Source of the DNA: JAVKDP01 sp040222185
GTDB lineage: Bacteria; Bacteroidota; Rhodothermia; Balneolales; Balneolaceae
DNA: 27,115 nt
Assembly (NCBI GenBank): GCA_040222185.1
Contig: JAVKDP010000023.1
Coordinates: 1 to 27,115 of the forward strand
Direction: 5' to 3'
The translations under genes were made by a program, and so were the position numbers. A model generated the notes under the pieces. It saw only the letters and a list, made by a program, of their open reading frames with translations. It was not told the DNA's origin and did no database searches. Shown piece after piece: positions 1-8,608 of this stretch. Position 1 is the stretch's first letter, and the number at the start of each line of letters is the position of its first letter.

Positions 1-1385
1 TTTTCCTGGGTGAAACTGCTTTTATTACACTTTTATCGATTCTAGTAGGCCTCGGAATTACTGAATTAATACTAGGTAAAGTTGAACCCATTATTGGTTT
101 TACACCTGAATTAAATCCTTTAGCTGATACCCAGGTTCTCACTTTTATCGCATCTATTTTTGTTGGTATTACATTGGCTGCAGGATGGTATCCAGCCAGA
201 CATTTATCAGGTTTTAACCCTATTGATGCCATTAGAAACAAAATTAATTCAAGTTATGGTCAGGGGCTACTTTTAAGAAGAAGCCTGATCGTATTACAGT
301 TCACCATTACCCAGATATTAATTATTGGGACTATCGTAATTTCAAGCCAGGTAAAGTATTTCCAGAACCAGGAACTGGGTTTTGAGAAAGAAGCAGTTAT
401 CCAGATTGACTTACCCGGAAATAGTAAAACTGAGTTAAGTACTCTTAAAAATCTTCTGGATAGTGAAAGTAGTATTCTAAGCACCAGCTTTTCTAATACC
501 GGAACTCTTCATGGCAATATATGGGGCGGCAACTATGTACTTTTTGATGATACTGTAAGGCACGAGGATGATGGTGACATTAAGTTTATCGATGAAGATT
601 ATGTTGAAACCTACGGCCTTACCCTGTTAGCAGGAACTAACCTTGTTCAATCAGACACAGTCAACATGTTCCTTGTTAATGAAACCCTGGCCAAACAAGT
701 AGGCTATGGTGACAACTATGATGGTTTGATAGGCATGGTTATGACTTTCTGGGGAAATGAGGCCCCTATTGTAGGAGTAGTAAATGATTTCAATACTTCA
801 TCATTACATGAAAGTCTTAGGCCTGTAGTTCTGGGTTCCCGAAGTAGCTATCACACAGGAGGTATTAAAATCAATACGGAAAGAACTTCTGAAGCTATTG
901 CAGGACTAGAAAACGCATTTAACAAAGCTTACCCTTCTGCTATTTTCGAATACGTTTTTCTTGATGACCATATTGCGGAGATGTATGAAGAGGAACAACG
1001 ATTTGGGACAATAATGAATTCTTTTTCTGTCATAGCCATCTTAATTGGATGTTTGGGCTTATTTGGGCTGGTTTCCTACATGGCTACAACAAGAACCAAA
1101 GAGATTGGCGTTCGAAAAGTACTGGGAGCCAATATCATGGATATCCTGTCCATTTTCGGCAAAGAACTTTCGTTACTACTTGGAATCTCATTCATCATTG
1201 CCGCTCCAATATCTTATTTATTAATGCAGCAATGGCTAGCAGATTTCGCCTATAAAATTGAACTCGGCGCCGGGATTTTTCTCCTTGCATTGGGTGGCAC
1301 TATTCTTATTGCCGGTCTAACCGTTGGTTTTAAAACCGTATCAGCAGCATTGGCTAACCCGGTAGATAGTCTTAAAAGCGAATAG
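1..1385 (+). CDS. FtsX/MacB-type ABC transporter permease, 5'-truncated by window edge
   Basis: The reading frame is open from the first bases (first full codon at position 3) and encodes about 460 residues ending in the family tail NPVDSLKSE, so the true start lies before the window. What remains is the end of the first half (membrane helices around FITLLSILVGLGI and VLTFIASIFVGITLAAGW), the fifth helix (LIVLQFTITQILIIGTIVI), the second periplasmic domain with GNIWGGNY and VGVVNDFNTSSLHE, and the last three helices with LIGCLGLFGL and KEIGVRKVLGA. A TTG at 174 opens a shorter frame but is internal. It resembles the gene at 6186-8597 much more than any other copy: residues such as GNIWGGNY, QVGYGDNYDGL and FWG-EAPIVGVV are shared. 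It is inferred to be an inner-membrane transporter subunit needing a separate ATPase; substrate unknown. Stop TAG lies 11 nt before the next gene. Confidence 0.95.
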   Translation, partial: FLGETAFITLLSILVGLGITELILGKVEPIIGFTPELNPLADTQVLTFIASIFVGITLAAGWYPARHLSGFNPIDAIRNKINSSYGQGLLLRRSLIVLQFTITQILIIGTIVISSQVKYFQNQELGFEKEAVIQIDLPGNSKTELSTLKNLLDSESSILSTSFSNTGTLHGNIWGGNYVLFDDTVRHEDDGDIKFIDEDYVETYGLTLLAGTNLVQSDTVNMFLVNETLAKQVGYGDNYDGLIGMVMTFWGNEAPIVGVVNDFNTSSLHESLRPVVLGSRSSYHTGGIKINTERTSEAIAGLENAFNKAYPSAIFEYVFLDDHIAEMYEEEQRFGTIMNSFSVIAILIGCLGLFGLVSYMATTRTKEIGVRKVLGANIMDILSIFGKELSLLLGISFIIAAPISYLLMQQWLADFAYKIELGAGIFLLALGGTILIAGLTVGFKTVSAALANPVDSLKSE

Positions 1386-2372
1386 AGGTAAATACTATGT
1401 TCAAAAACTATTTAAAGATCACATATCGTAATTTTAGAACAAACAAGTTTTATACTTTAATAAACATCACGGGCTTATCCATTGGCTTGTCGTGTGTAAT
1501 ACTGATCTCGTTGTTTGTAGCTGATGAGATGAGCTTTGATACATTTCATGAAGATAGTGAACAAATCCATCTTCTCGGTGTGGAGAGAAGCTTTGGAGGC
1601 CAGTTTAAGAAAAGTATGATCAGTCCTTTTCCATTAGCTTCAACTGCTGTAGAGGAAATCCCTGAGATACAGATGGGTGTAACAATTACCCCGCCTTTTT
1701 CTGGTAAGCTAAAAAGTAACGGAGATGTCTTCACAACCGAGGATAAAATTATTGCGGCCAGCCAGGATTTCTTTACTCTGTTCAATTTTCCATTACTAGA
1801 AGGAGATCCTGCAACTGCAATTCAAAGCCCCAATACAGTAGTTATAACAAAAAAAATTGCAGATAAATACTTTCCAAATGAAAGTCCTATCGGCAAGACA
1901 CTTACAATAAACCGTTATGAGACTTTAGACTATACTGTTACTGGAGTTGCTGAGAATATTACTAAAAATACTTACCTGGAATTTGATGCGGTGTTTTCGA
2001 TTACCGGGCTAAAAAGTACCAAAGGAAATATGAATTCCTGGGGTGCCAGTATGTATAATACGTTCGTAAAACTACAGGATGATGCCACCAAAGAAGATAT
2101 TTATCAAACTGTAAATGATGCTTTTGATGTTCATCTAGGTGAACCACGAGCTGAAAGAACGAATTACTTCTTTCTTCCTGTACCGCAATTATACTTATCT
2201 GAATTACAGACTTCTATTGGCTTCAAAGGTAGCTACATGTACATCTATATCTTTTCTGCTGTAGCCCTTTTCGTGCTCCTGCTTGCCAGCATTAACTATA
2301 TGAACCTTTCCACTGCAAGAGGGTTGCAGCGGGGCATGGAGGTTGGTGTAAGAAAAGTACTGGGAGCCAATA
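1114..2372 (+). repeat. 21-nt identical direct repeat in two neighbouring permease genes
   Basis: Positions 1114-1134 and 2352-2372 are identical over 21 bases. They encode the cytoplasmic RKVLGAN motif: in the second half of the first gene and in the first half of the next. The codons could differ but do not, which may reflect conversion between copies or chance plus codon bias. The interval given spans both copies. Confidence 0.5.
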
Positions 2373-3781
2373 AGTCTCAGCTAATACAGCAATTTCTTGG
2401 CGAAGCCGTAATGTTTTCTTTAATCGCCCTGGTATTTGCATTCATTATTGCGGAAATATCATTACCGGCTTTCAACGAGTTTTTTGAAAAAGAACTGGTG
2501 TTGAACTTCTTTGACAGATCATTCTTTATCGCTTCGATTATCTTTCTGGCAATTGGATTGGGCATTCTCTCCGGATTTTATCCTGCCGTATTCTTATCCA
2601 GGTTTAAACCTGCTGGCATTCTAAAAGGTAGTGGATCTACTGAAATAGGTGGGGTAAGCCTTCGAAAAGTTCTGGTAGTATTCCAGTTTGCTGTATCAAC
2701 AGTGCTGGTTATTGGGACGCTGGTTGTGCTAAGCCAATTGAATTACCTGCTTGATAAGGACCTTGGGTTTAATAAAGAGCAAACATTGTTTGTGCCTTTC
2801 AATGATCCTTCGAAAATAAGTTTGTTCAAAGAAACAGTTGAAAAACATCAAGCTGTGATATCAACTTCTGCAGCGAATGGAGTACCAGGCAATTTCTACT
2901 TCTCTGCAAGCAATAACTTTGATCCAGAAAGACCAGATGAACAAATAGCTACTCATGTAATTGCTACAGATGAGAATTATGTGGGAGTGCTTGGTTTAAG
3001 GTTGCTGGCAGGAAGTTACTTTGATGATGATAAAGTAAGTGAGTTGGAAAACAGCATCGTGATTAATGAAGCAATGCAAAAAAGAATGAACTGGCCAACC
3101 CCTGAAGATGCAATAGGACAGGAATTTGCGGATGGAGACCTCATTATCGGGGTGGTAAATGACTTCCACTTCCGAACTCTGAGAACTGAAATTTCTCCTG
3201 TAGTTATAAACTCCATTCATGCACAGGATGGTTCATTTTCAGGTACTGATATGCTTGTTGTTCGCTTTAATGCTGAGCAAACCAGGGAATTGGTTGACTT
3301 CCTGCAAAGCAGTTGGAAAGCTACCGTATCCGACAATCCCATTACATACACCTTCCTGGATGAAACCATGGACCAACTCTATGAAACCGACAAAAAACTA
3401 GGGGAAGCATTCTCTCTCTTTGCCGGGATAGGAATATTTATCGCATGTATGGGCTTATTTGGACTTACTGCATTCTCAGCTGAGCGAAAAACAAAGGAAA
3501 TAGGTATTCGAAAAGTGCTAGGCGCGACAGTGCTGAACATCGTGAGTTTGCTATCAATCGATTTTATTAAGCTTGTAGTGATTGGTTTTGTAATTGCAGC
3601 TCCCATCTCCTGGTTTGTTATGAACACCTGGTTAACTGAATTTGCTTATAGAATAGATATTGGGATCGAAATCTTTCTGCTTGCTGGAGCAATAGCACTT
3701 ACCATCGCACTTTTTACAACGAGCTGGCAATCTGTAAAAGCAGCAAATTCTAATCCTGTTGATAGCTTAAAAACTGAATAA
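1397..3781 (+). CDS. FtsX/MacB-type ABC transporter permease (794 aa)
   Basis: First complete copy and a good model of the family. Order by approximate residue: cytoplasmic N-terminal helix 1-17; membrane helix 20-42; periplasmic MacB-like core 44-278; helices at 280-303, 330-352 and 372-398; helix 5 at 421-446; second periplasmic domain to 670 with GVVNDFHFRTLR; helices at 673-695, 725-750 and 760-782. The cytoplasmic motifs EVGVRKVLGA (about 315) and EIGIRKVLGA (about 699) are both intact. In MacB-type (type VII) ABC systems this layout transmits ATPase motion to the periplasm rather than carrying substrate through the membrane; applying that here is inference. There is no Walker motif. The start is supported by AGAGG at 1384-1388 overlapping the previous stop, and by the family N-terminus. 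Oddities: the helix-2 cysteine is serine (LLASINYMNL), NTYLEF replaces the usual NSHxxF, and the tail ends KTE. Confidence 0.95.
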   Translation: MFKNYLKITYRNFRTNKFYTLINITGLSIGLSCVILISLFVADEMSFDTFHEDSEQIHLLGVERSFGGQFKKSMISPFPLASTAVEEIPEIQMGVTITPPFSGKLKSNGDVFTTEDKIIAASQDFFTLFNFPLLEGDPATAIQSPNTVVITKKIADKYFPNESPIGKTLTINRYETLDYTVTGVAENITKNTYLEFDAVFSITGLKSTKGNMNSWGASMYNTFVKLQDDATKEDIYQTVNDAFDVHLGEPRAERTNYFFLPVPQLYLSELQTSIGFKGSYMYIYIFSAVALFVLLLASINYMNLSTARGLQRGMEVGVRKVLGANKSQLIQQFLGEAVMFSLIALVFAFIIAEISLPAFNEFFEKELVLNFFDRSFFIASIIFLAIGLGILSGFYPAVFLSRFKPAGILKGSGSTEIGGVSLRKVLVVFQFAVSTVLVIGTLVVLSQLNYLLDKDLGFNKEQTLFVPFNDPSKISLFKETVEKHQAVISTSAANGVPGNFYFSASNNFDPERPDEQIATHVIATDENYVGVLGLRLLAGSYFDDDKVSELENSIVINEAMQKRMNWPTPEDAIGQEFADGDLIIGVVNDFHFRTLRTEISPVVINSIHAQDGSFSGTDMLVVRFNAEQTRELVDFLQSSWKATVSDNPITYTFLDETMDQLYETDKKLGEAFSLFAGIGIFIACMGLFGLTAFSAERKTKEIGIRKVLGATVLNIVSLLSIDFIKLVVIGFVIAAPISWFVMNTWLTEFAYRIDIGIEIFLLAGAIALTIALFTTSWQSVKAANSNPVDSLKTE

Positions 3782-3792
3782 AAGGGAACATC

Positions 3793-6174
3793 ATGCTTAA
3801 AAACTATTTGAAAATTGCTTTACGAAACCTCGTAAAATACAAAGGCTATTCATTTATCAACGTTTTTGGACTAGCTATTGGAATTTCATTATGTCTTCTC
3901 ATCCTTATCTATGTAAGGCATCAACTAAGTTATGATCAATTTCATGAGAAAAAAGATCGCATTGTTCGTGTTCATCTTGAAGACGAAGATGGACAAATTG
4001 CGGTAACACCTTCAATTGTTGCTCCCTCATTAGGGTTTATTTCACCGAACGTTGAACAATGGGTCAGATTATATGAACCAACCAGGTATGCTCCAGTTAC
4101 TATAAGCACAGAAGTTGACCGTTTCCAGGAAGACAGCTTCATGCATGCTGATTCTTCCTTCTTTGACATCTTTTCTTTTCAGTTTATTGCTGGGAATCCA
4201 AAAACCGCCCTTGTAAGACCGGGAACAGTAGTTCTCACCCGATCTATCTCTGAAAAACTTTTTGGGACAACTCAGGTAGTAGGCAAAACAATTAATGCCC
4301 GAATTTTCAATTCTGATATAGATTTTGAAGTGACTGGGGTTATGGAAGATGTTCCGGGTAATTCTCACTTTTCTTTTGATTACCTGGCTTCATTAACAAC
4401 CTTTCGAAACTGGTCTCAACTTTCAGATACAGAAATCAGATCAGCGAACTTTTACACCTACTTGCTACTTACTTCGTCTGAAGTGATTCCAGGACTTGAG
4501 GAAACCATAGCAGATTTTGTAACAGAGAATGTTCCCGAAGACCGAGCATCTGCCCTGCCTTTACTCCCGCTTAATGATATCTATTTTAATTCAGAAGTTG
4601 ATATGGATATTCGGCCTGGCGGAAACCTGAACAATGTGTATGGCTTTTCATTTCTCGCATTTTTAGTGCTTCTCATTGGAACAATAAATTATATAAACCT
4701 GGCAACTGCCCGTGCATCACGTCGGGGATCAGAAGTTGGCATCAGAAAAGCACTAGGCGCTGCGCGAAGCCAGCTGATTAAACAATTCTATGGAGAATCA
4801 ATCATCCTAACACTGGTATCGGTAATAGCCGCTGTGATAATAGTTGAGATTTTTAAAGAGCAATTCTTCTCGCTTATGGGTGAACAAATAAGCTTTAATC
4901 TTTTAGGGGATACAAATGCTCTTCTGATGCTAGTCGGAGTAACTATTTTCACATCTGTATTAGCAGGAAGCTACCCGGCATTACTACTTTCATCATTCCA
5001 ACCAGTAAAAGTCCTTAAAGGCCTGATCACAGAGAACGGTTCTGATGGTAAACTTCGTAAAGGCCTCGTCATCTCTCAATTTGCCATCTCTACTTTCTTG
5101 ATACTAAGTACCGTTATCATTTTTCAGCAAACGAATTTCATACTTACAAGCGACCTTGGGTTCAATAAAGAAGAAATTATAGTTGTTCCTGCCCGGGATT
5201 CAGAACTACGTGACAAGCAAGACCTCCTTAAATCTGAAATAACAAGGCAAACAGGTGTTGTTAGTGCAACTTATATGTCAAATATCCCAGGCAGAGTTTT
5301 TGGTGGATATTCTTCTATTCACACTCCCGGTTCTAAATCTGTTTCAACAAATGCAGGTGCAGCCGATCCGAATTTAGTAAACACACTTGAAATTGACCTT
5401 CTGGCCGGGGAAGGGTTCCCTACCAGTCCTGGATACACAAAAGAACAAGGATATGTTTACCTACTAAATGAAACACTTGCTAAAGCTCATGGCTGGGAGC
5501 CGGATGAAGCTATAGGAAAAACCTTCAATGTTCTTGGAAATCGTGAAGGAGAAGTTGTTGGCGTAATGAAAGATTTCAACTTTGCTTCTCTGCGAGAGGA
5601 CGTTGAACCTTTAGCTCTTTTCATAGATCCGGGCATGTACAACTTTCTGCTTATAAAACTGTCTCCGGAAAACATGCGGGAGAACCTTGCTTCATTGGAG
5701 CGTGTGTGGAATGAAATTGCGCCGCACCGACCTTTTGAATTTGAATTCATGGACCAACAACTGAGCTCACTGTATGAGTCGGAAGTAAGAACCAGAAATC
5801 TTCTATCTCTCTTTTCAATGCTTGCTATTCTTATTGCATGCCTTGGCTTAATAGGTCTTTCTTCTTTCCTCATTGAGAGAAGGTCTAAAGAAATTGGAAT
5901 ACGCAAAGTACTAGGGGCCTCAGTTTCAAATATTGTAACTCTTCTTTCTACCGATTTCTTAAAACTGGTTGGAATCGGATTCATAGTTGGAGCACCTGTG
6001 GCATGGTATATCATGGATAAATGGCTTACTAATTTTGCATTTAGAATAGATATTGGAGTTGGTGTATTCTTACTTGTTGCTCTGATTGCATCCATTATTG
6101 CACTTTTAACCGTAAGCCTGCAATCTATAAAAGCAGCCATTTCTAACCCTGTCGACAGTTTAAAAAGCGAATAG
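3793..6174 (+). CDS. FtsX/MacB-type ABC transporter permease (793 aa)
   Basis: Eight-helix, two-half permease. Helix 1 spans about 21-41 (INVFGLAIGISLCLLILIY) and is followed by the LSYDQFHEKKDRI stretch seen in most copies. The first periplasmic domain contains DSSFFDIFSFQ and closes with the family turn DVPGNSHFSFD. Helix 2 starts near 282 and carries threonine where most copies have cysteine (LIGTINYINL). The first cytoplasmic motif is EVGIRKALGA near 314. Helix 5 begins near 421 (RKGLVISQFAIS), the second periplasmic domain contains VGVMKDFNFASLRE, and the last block has LIACLGLIGL with KEIGIRKVLGA near 699. The start follows AAGGGA at 3782-3787 and lies 11 nt after the upstream stop, so it is probably co-transcribed. 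The first periplasmic domain resembles that of the copy at 21023. A 217-codon open frame lies antisense to its 3' half and is treated as a shadow. Substrate unknown. Confidence 0.95.
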   Translation: MLKNYLKIALRNLVKYKGYSFINVFGLAIGISLCLLILIYVRHQLSYDQFHEKKDRIVRVHLEDEDGQIAVTPSIVAPSLGFISPNVEQWVRLYEPTRYAPVTISTEVDRFQEDSFMHADSSFFDIFSFQFIAGNPKTALVRPGTVVLTRSISEKLFGTTQVVGKTINARIFNSDIDFEVTGVMEDVPGNSHFSFDYLASLTTFRNWSQLSDTEIRSANFYTYLLLTSSEVIPGLEETIADFVTENVPEDRASALPLLPLNDIYFNSEVDMDIRPGGNLNNVYGFSFLAFLVLLIGTINYINLATARASRRGSEVGIRKALGAARSQLIKQFYGESIILTLVSVIAAVIIVEIFKEQFFSLMGEQISFNLLGDTNALLMLVGVTIFTSVLAGSYPALLLSSFQPVKVLKGLITENGSDGKLRKGLVISQFAISTFLILSTVIIFQQTNFILTSDLGFNKEEIIVVPARDSELRDKQDLLKSEITRQTGVVSATYMSNIPGRVFGGYSSIHTPGSKSVSTNAGAADPNLVNTLEIDLLAGEGFPTSPGYTKEQGYVYLLNETLAKAHGWEPDEAIGKTFNVLGNREGEVVGVMKDFNFASLREDVEPLALFIDPGMYNFLLIKLSPENMRENLASLERVWNEIAPHRPFEFEFMDQQLSSLYESEVRTRNLLSLFSMLAILIACLGLIGLSSFLIERRSKEIGIRKVLGASVSNIVTLLSTDFLKLVGIGFIVGAPVAWYIMDKWLTNFAFRIDIGVGVFLLVALIASIIALLTVSLQSIKAAISNPVDSLKSE

Positions 6175-6185
6175 AAGGAATCAAT

Positions 6186-8597
6186 ATGCTTAAGAATTAT
6201 CTGAAAATTGCCTTACGGAATCTGGTCAAGAATAAAAGCCATACTCTAATCAACATTGGTGGTTTAACCCTTGGCACAGTCTGTGTATTAGTCATATTTC
6301 TTATCATACAATTTGATCTGAGTTTTGATAAATGGCACCAGGATAGCGATCGTATTTACAGGGTAGTAAAATCAGAAAATGAATTTGGTACTATCGACTA
6401 TAACCGGGGTGGTCCTTATCCACTTGCTGAAGCTGTAAGAAACGATATCTCTGGGATTGAAGCAGTTACCATGATTGACAATAATGCTTCTAACACCCTT
6501 TCAATAAGTTATTTTGAAGAAGGTAACAGGCTAAAAAGGTTTAAAGAGCAAAACGTTGCCTTTGTGCACCAGGATTTCTTCGATATTTTCAGTTATCAAT
6601 GGACTGGAGGTAATCCTGGAACAGCTTTAGAAAATCCAAACTCGGTAATTCTAACTGAGAGTTTTGCTATAAAAATGTTTGGTAACCTTAATGTAATTGG
6701 CAAAAACATAGTGCTAAGTGAGGATTTAGTCTACGACCTGGAAATCACAGGGCTCGTAAAAGATCCACCAAAAAACTCTGATTTCCCTTTTCTTCTTTTT
6801 GTCTCGATCCATTCGAAAGATCGAAATAATGATGATGCTAGTAGCGACAGATGGGATAGTAACTCAAGTGCATGGCAAACTTATGTGAAACTAAAGGAAG
6901 GGGTACATCCTGACGATGTTGACTCCCAGTTTGACCCAATGATTGTCAAATATATCGATGAAGAAAGAGCTGAAGTAAAAGAGTTCTTTCTACAACCTCT
7001 CTCGGAGATTCATTTTGATTCCAGGTTCGGCAATTACAATGAGCGAATTGTTGAAAAAAGAACCTTATATGCTCTCGGAATTATTGGCCTTTTTTTACTT
7101 ATTACAGCCTGTATCAACTTCATCAATCTTAATACTGCTATTGCAGTTACAAGATCGAAAGAGGTTGGTTTGCGAAAAACTCTGGGAGGAACCAAAGGAC
7201 AGCTTATTATTCACTTCCTGGGCGAAACAGCATTTATAACTTTGATATCTCTTCTTCTGGGTCTTGGAATTACCGAGATAGTTCTTCACAATATTGAACC
7301 TATACTAGGTTTTACACCAACACTGAATATTTTAAGTGATACCTCTGTTATTATTTTCTTATCAGTTCTCTTTTTTGGAATCACTATTCTGGCAGGCTGG
7401 TACCCCGCTCAACACCTCTCCAGTTTTAATCCAATTGAAGCCATCAGGAATAAGATTAACACGAATTACGGCCAGGGATTAACACTTCGCAGAAGCCTGA
7501 TTATCGTTCAATTTACAATTACTCAAGTTCTGATTATTGGCACGTTGATTATAGCGAGCCAAATCAAGCTTTTCCAAACCCAGGATCTTGGAATTATTGA
7601 AGAAGCACTGGTTGAAGTAAACATTTCCCCTATCGACGATATTTCTTTTGAAACCTTAAAAAATACACTCGAGAGTGAGTCAAGTATTTTGAATTTCTCT
7701 TTCTCTAACACTGGAACAGCCAGTGGAAATATCTGGGGTGGCAACTATACCTTAACTGATGATACTCTACAAAAGAGAAATGACACTCAGGGTAAGTATA
7801 TAGATGAGGCATTTGTAGAAACATATGGTCTTCAAATACTGGCTGGCGACAACCTAATTCCATCTGATACTGTAACCTCTTACCTGGTTAACGAAACTTT
7901 TGCTCATCAAGTAGGATATGGAGATAATTATGATGGCCTCCTTGGAAAATATGTTCGCTTCTGGGGTGATGAAGCCCCGATAGTTGGGGTAGTCAAGAAC
8001 TTTAATACTGAGTCGCTTCATACTGAATTACAACCCGTGGTTATGTCTACAGAACGTAATTATTACGTGCTTGGAATAAAGATAAATATGAACCGATCAG
8101 AGGATGCACTGAACGCAATTGAAAAAGCCTATACTGCTGCCTTTCCTGATTTCGTATTCGAATATTCATTTTTAGATGAAAGTATAGCAAGCATGTATGA
8201 AGGTGAAGAACGAACCGCCAATATTATGAATGCCTTCACTTTTGTAGCTATTCTGATCGGCTGTCTGGGTCTGTTTGGATTGATATCTTACATGACAACT
8301 GCCCGGACGAAAGAAATCGGAGTTCGAAAAGTACTGGGAGCAAGTATTTTAGATATTCTTAGGATATTTGCCTTTGAGCTCTCATTGCTTACCGGTGTTT
8401 CATTCATTATTGCTGCTCCGATTTCTTATTACCTGATGGATCAATGGCTCAATGACTTTGCCTATAAAATTGATATCGGTTTCGAAATTTTCGCTGCAGC
8501 ATTTCTCGGGACTATACTAATTGCAGGTCTAACGGTTGGTTATAAAACTATTTCAGCAGCTCTGACAAATCCGGTTGAAAGTTTAAAAAGCGAATAG
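6186..8597 (+). CDS. FtsX/MacB-type ABC transporter permease (803 aa), closest paralog of the first gene
   Basis: Complete permease whose C-terminal part aligns without large gaps to the partial gene at the left edge. Both share FLGETAFITL, GFTP, AGWYPA-HLS-FNPI-AIRNKIN, YGQGL-LRRSLI, GNIWGGNY and the ending GTILIAGLTVG-KT-SAAL. This pair is the clearest recent duplication in the window. Helix 1 is near 21-41; helix 2 near 294-315 (FLLITACINFINL); the first cytoplasmic motif is EVGLRKTLGG near 324, with the final alanine changed to glycine; helix 5 starts near 434; helix 6 near 681-703 (LIGCLGLFGL) precedes KEIGVRKVLGA near 709. The second periplasmic domain has VGVVKNFNTESLH, where most copies read KDFHF. 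The start is supported by AAGGA at 6175-6179, six bases upstream of ATG, and by the 11-nt spacer shared with its neighbours. Function beyond ABC permease is not visible. Confidence 0.95.
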   Translation: MLKNYLKIALRNLVKNKSHTLINIGGLTLGTVCVLVIFLIIQFDLSFDKWHQDSDRIYRVVKSENEFGTIDYNRGGPYPLAEAVRNDISGIEAVTMIDNNASNTLSISYFEEGNRLKRFKEQNVAFVHQDFFDIFSYQWTGGNPGTALENPNSVILTESFAIKMFGNLNVIGKNIVLSEDLVYDLEITGLVKDPPKNSDFPFLLFVSIHSKDRNNDDASSDRWDSNSSAWQTYVKLKEGVHPDDVDSQFDPMIVKYIDEERAEVKEFFLQPLSEIHFDSRFGNYNERIVEKRTLYALGIIGLFLLITACINFINLNTAIAVTRSKEVGLRKTLGGTKGQLIIHFLGETAFITLISLLLGLGITEIVLHNIEPILGFTPTLNILSDTSVIIFLSVLFFGITILAGWYPAQHLSSFNPIEAIRNKINTNYGQGLTLRRSLIIVQFTITQVLIIGTLIIASQIKLFQTQDLGIIEEALVEVNISPIDDISFETLKNTLESESSILNFSFSNTGTASGNIWGGNYTLTDDTLQKRNDTQGKYIDEAFVETYGLQILAGDNLIPSDTVTSYLVNETFAHQVGYGDNYDGLLGKYVRFWGDEAPIVGVVKNFNTESLHTELQPVVMSTERNYYVLGIKINMNRSEDALNAIEKAYTAAFPDFVFEYSFLDESIASMYEGEERTANIMNAFTFVAILIGCLGLFGLISYMTTARTKEIGVRKVLGASILDILRIFAFELSLLTGVSFIIAAPISYYLMDQWLNDFAYKIDIGFEIFAAAFLGTILIAGLTVGYKTISAALTNPVESLKSE

Positions 8598-8608
8598 GAG
8601 GAAATCCC

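Noticed and set aside
174..1385. Start of the first gene at TTG 174
   Set aside because: The frame is open to the window edge, and upstream codons encode family sequence (FLGETAFITL), so this is an internal codon.
1397..1525. Lipobox-like L-[SA]-C in helix 1 of most copies (for example IGLSC at residues 29-33)
   Set aside because: The cysteine lies inside a hydrophobic helix that continues after it, and some copies lack it. This fits a membrane anchor, not a lipoprotein signal.
5487..6140. 217-codon open frame on the minus strand, and similar antisense frames opposite the 3' part of other copies (3379-3627, 13119-13301, 22903-23094, 25479-25838)
   Set aside because: They lie opposite the conserved helix-6 and RKVLGA region and resemble each other only because the sense codons are conserved. 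Their compositions are unlike a real protein family and they have no ribosome sites.
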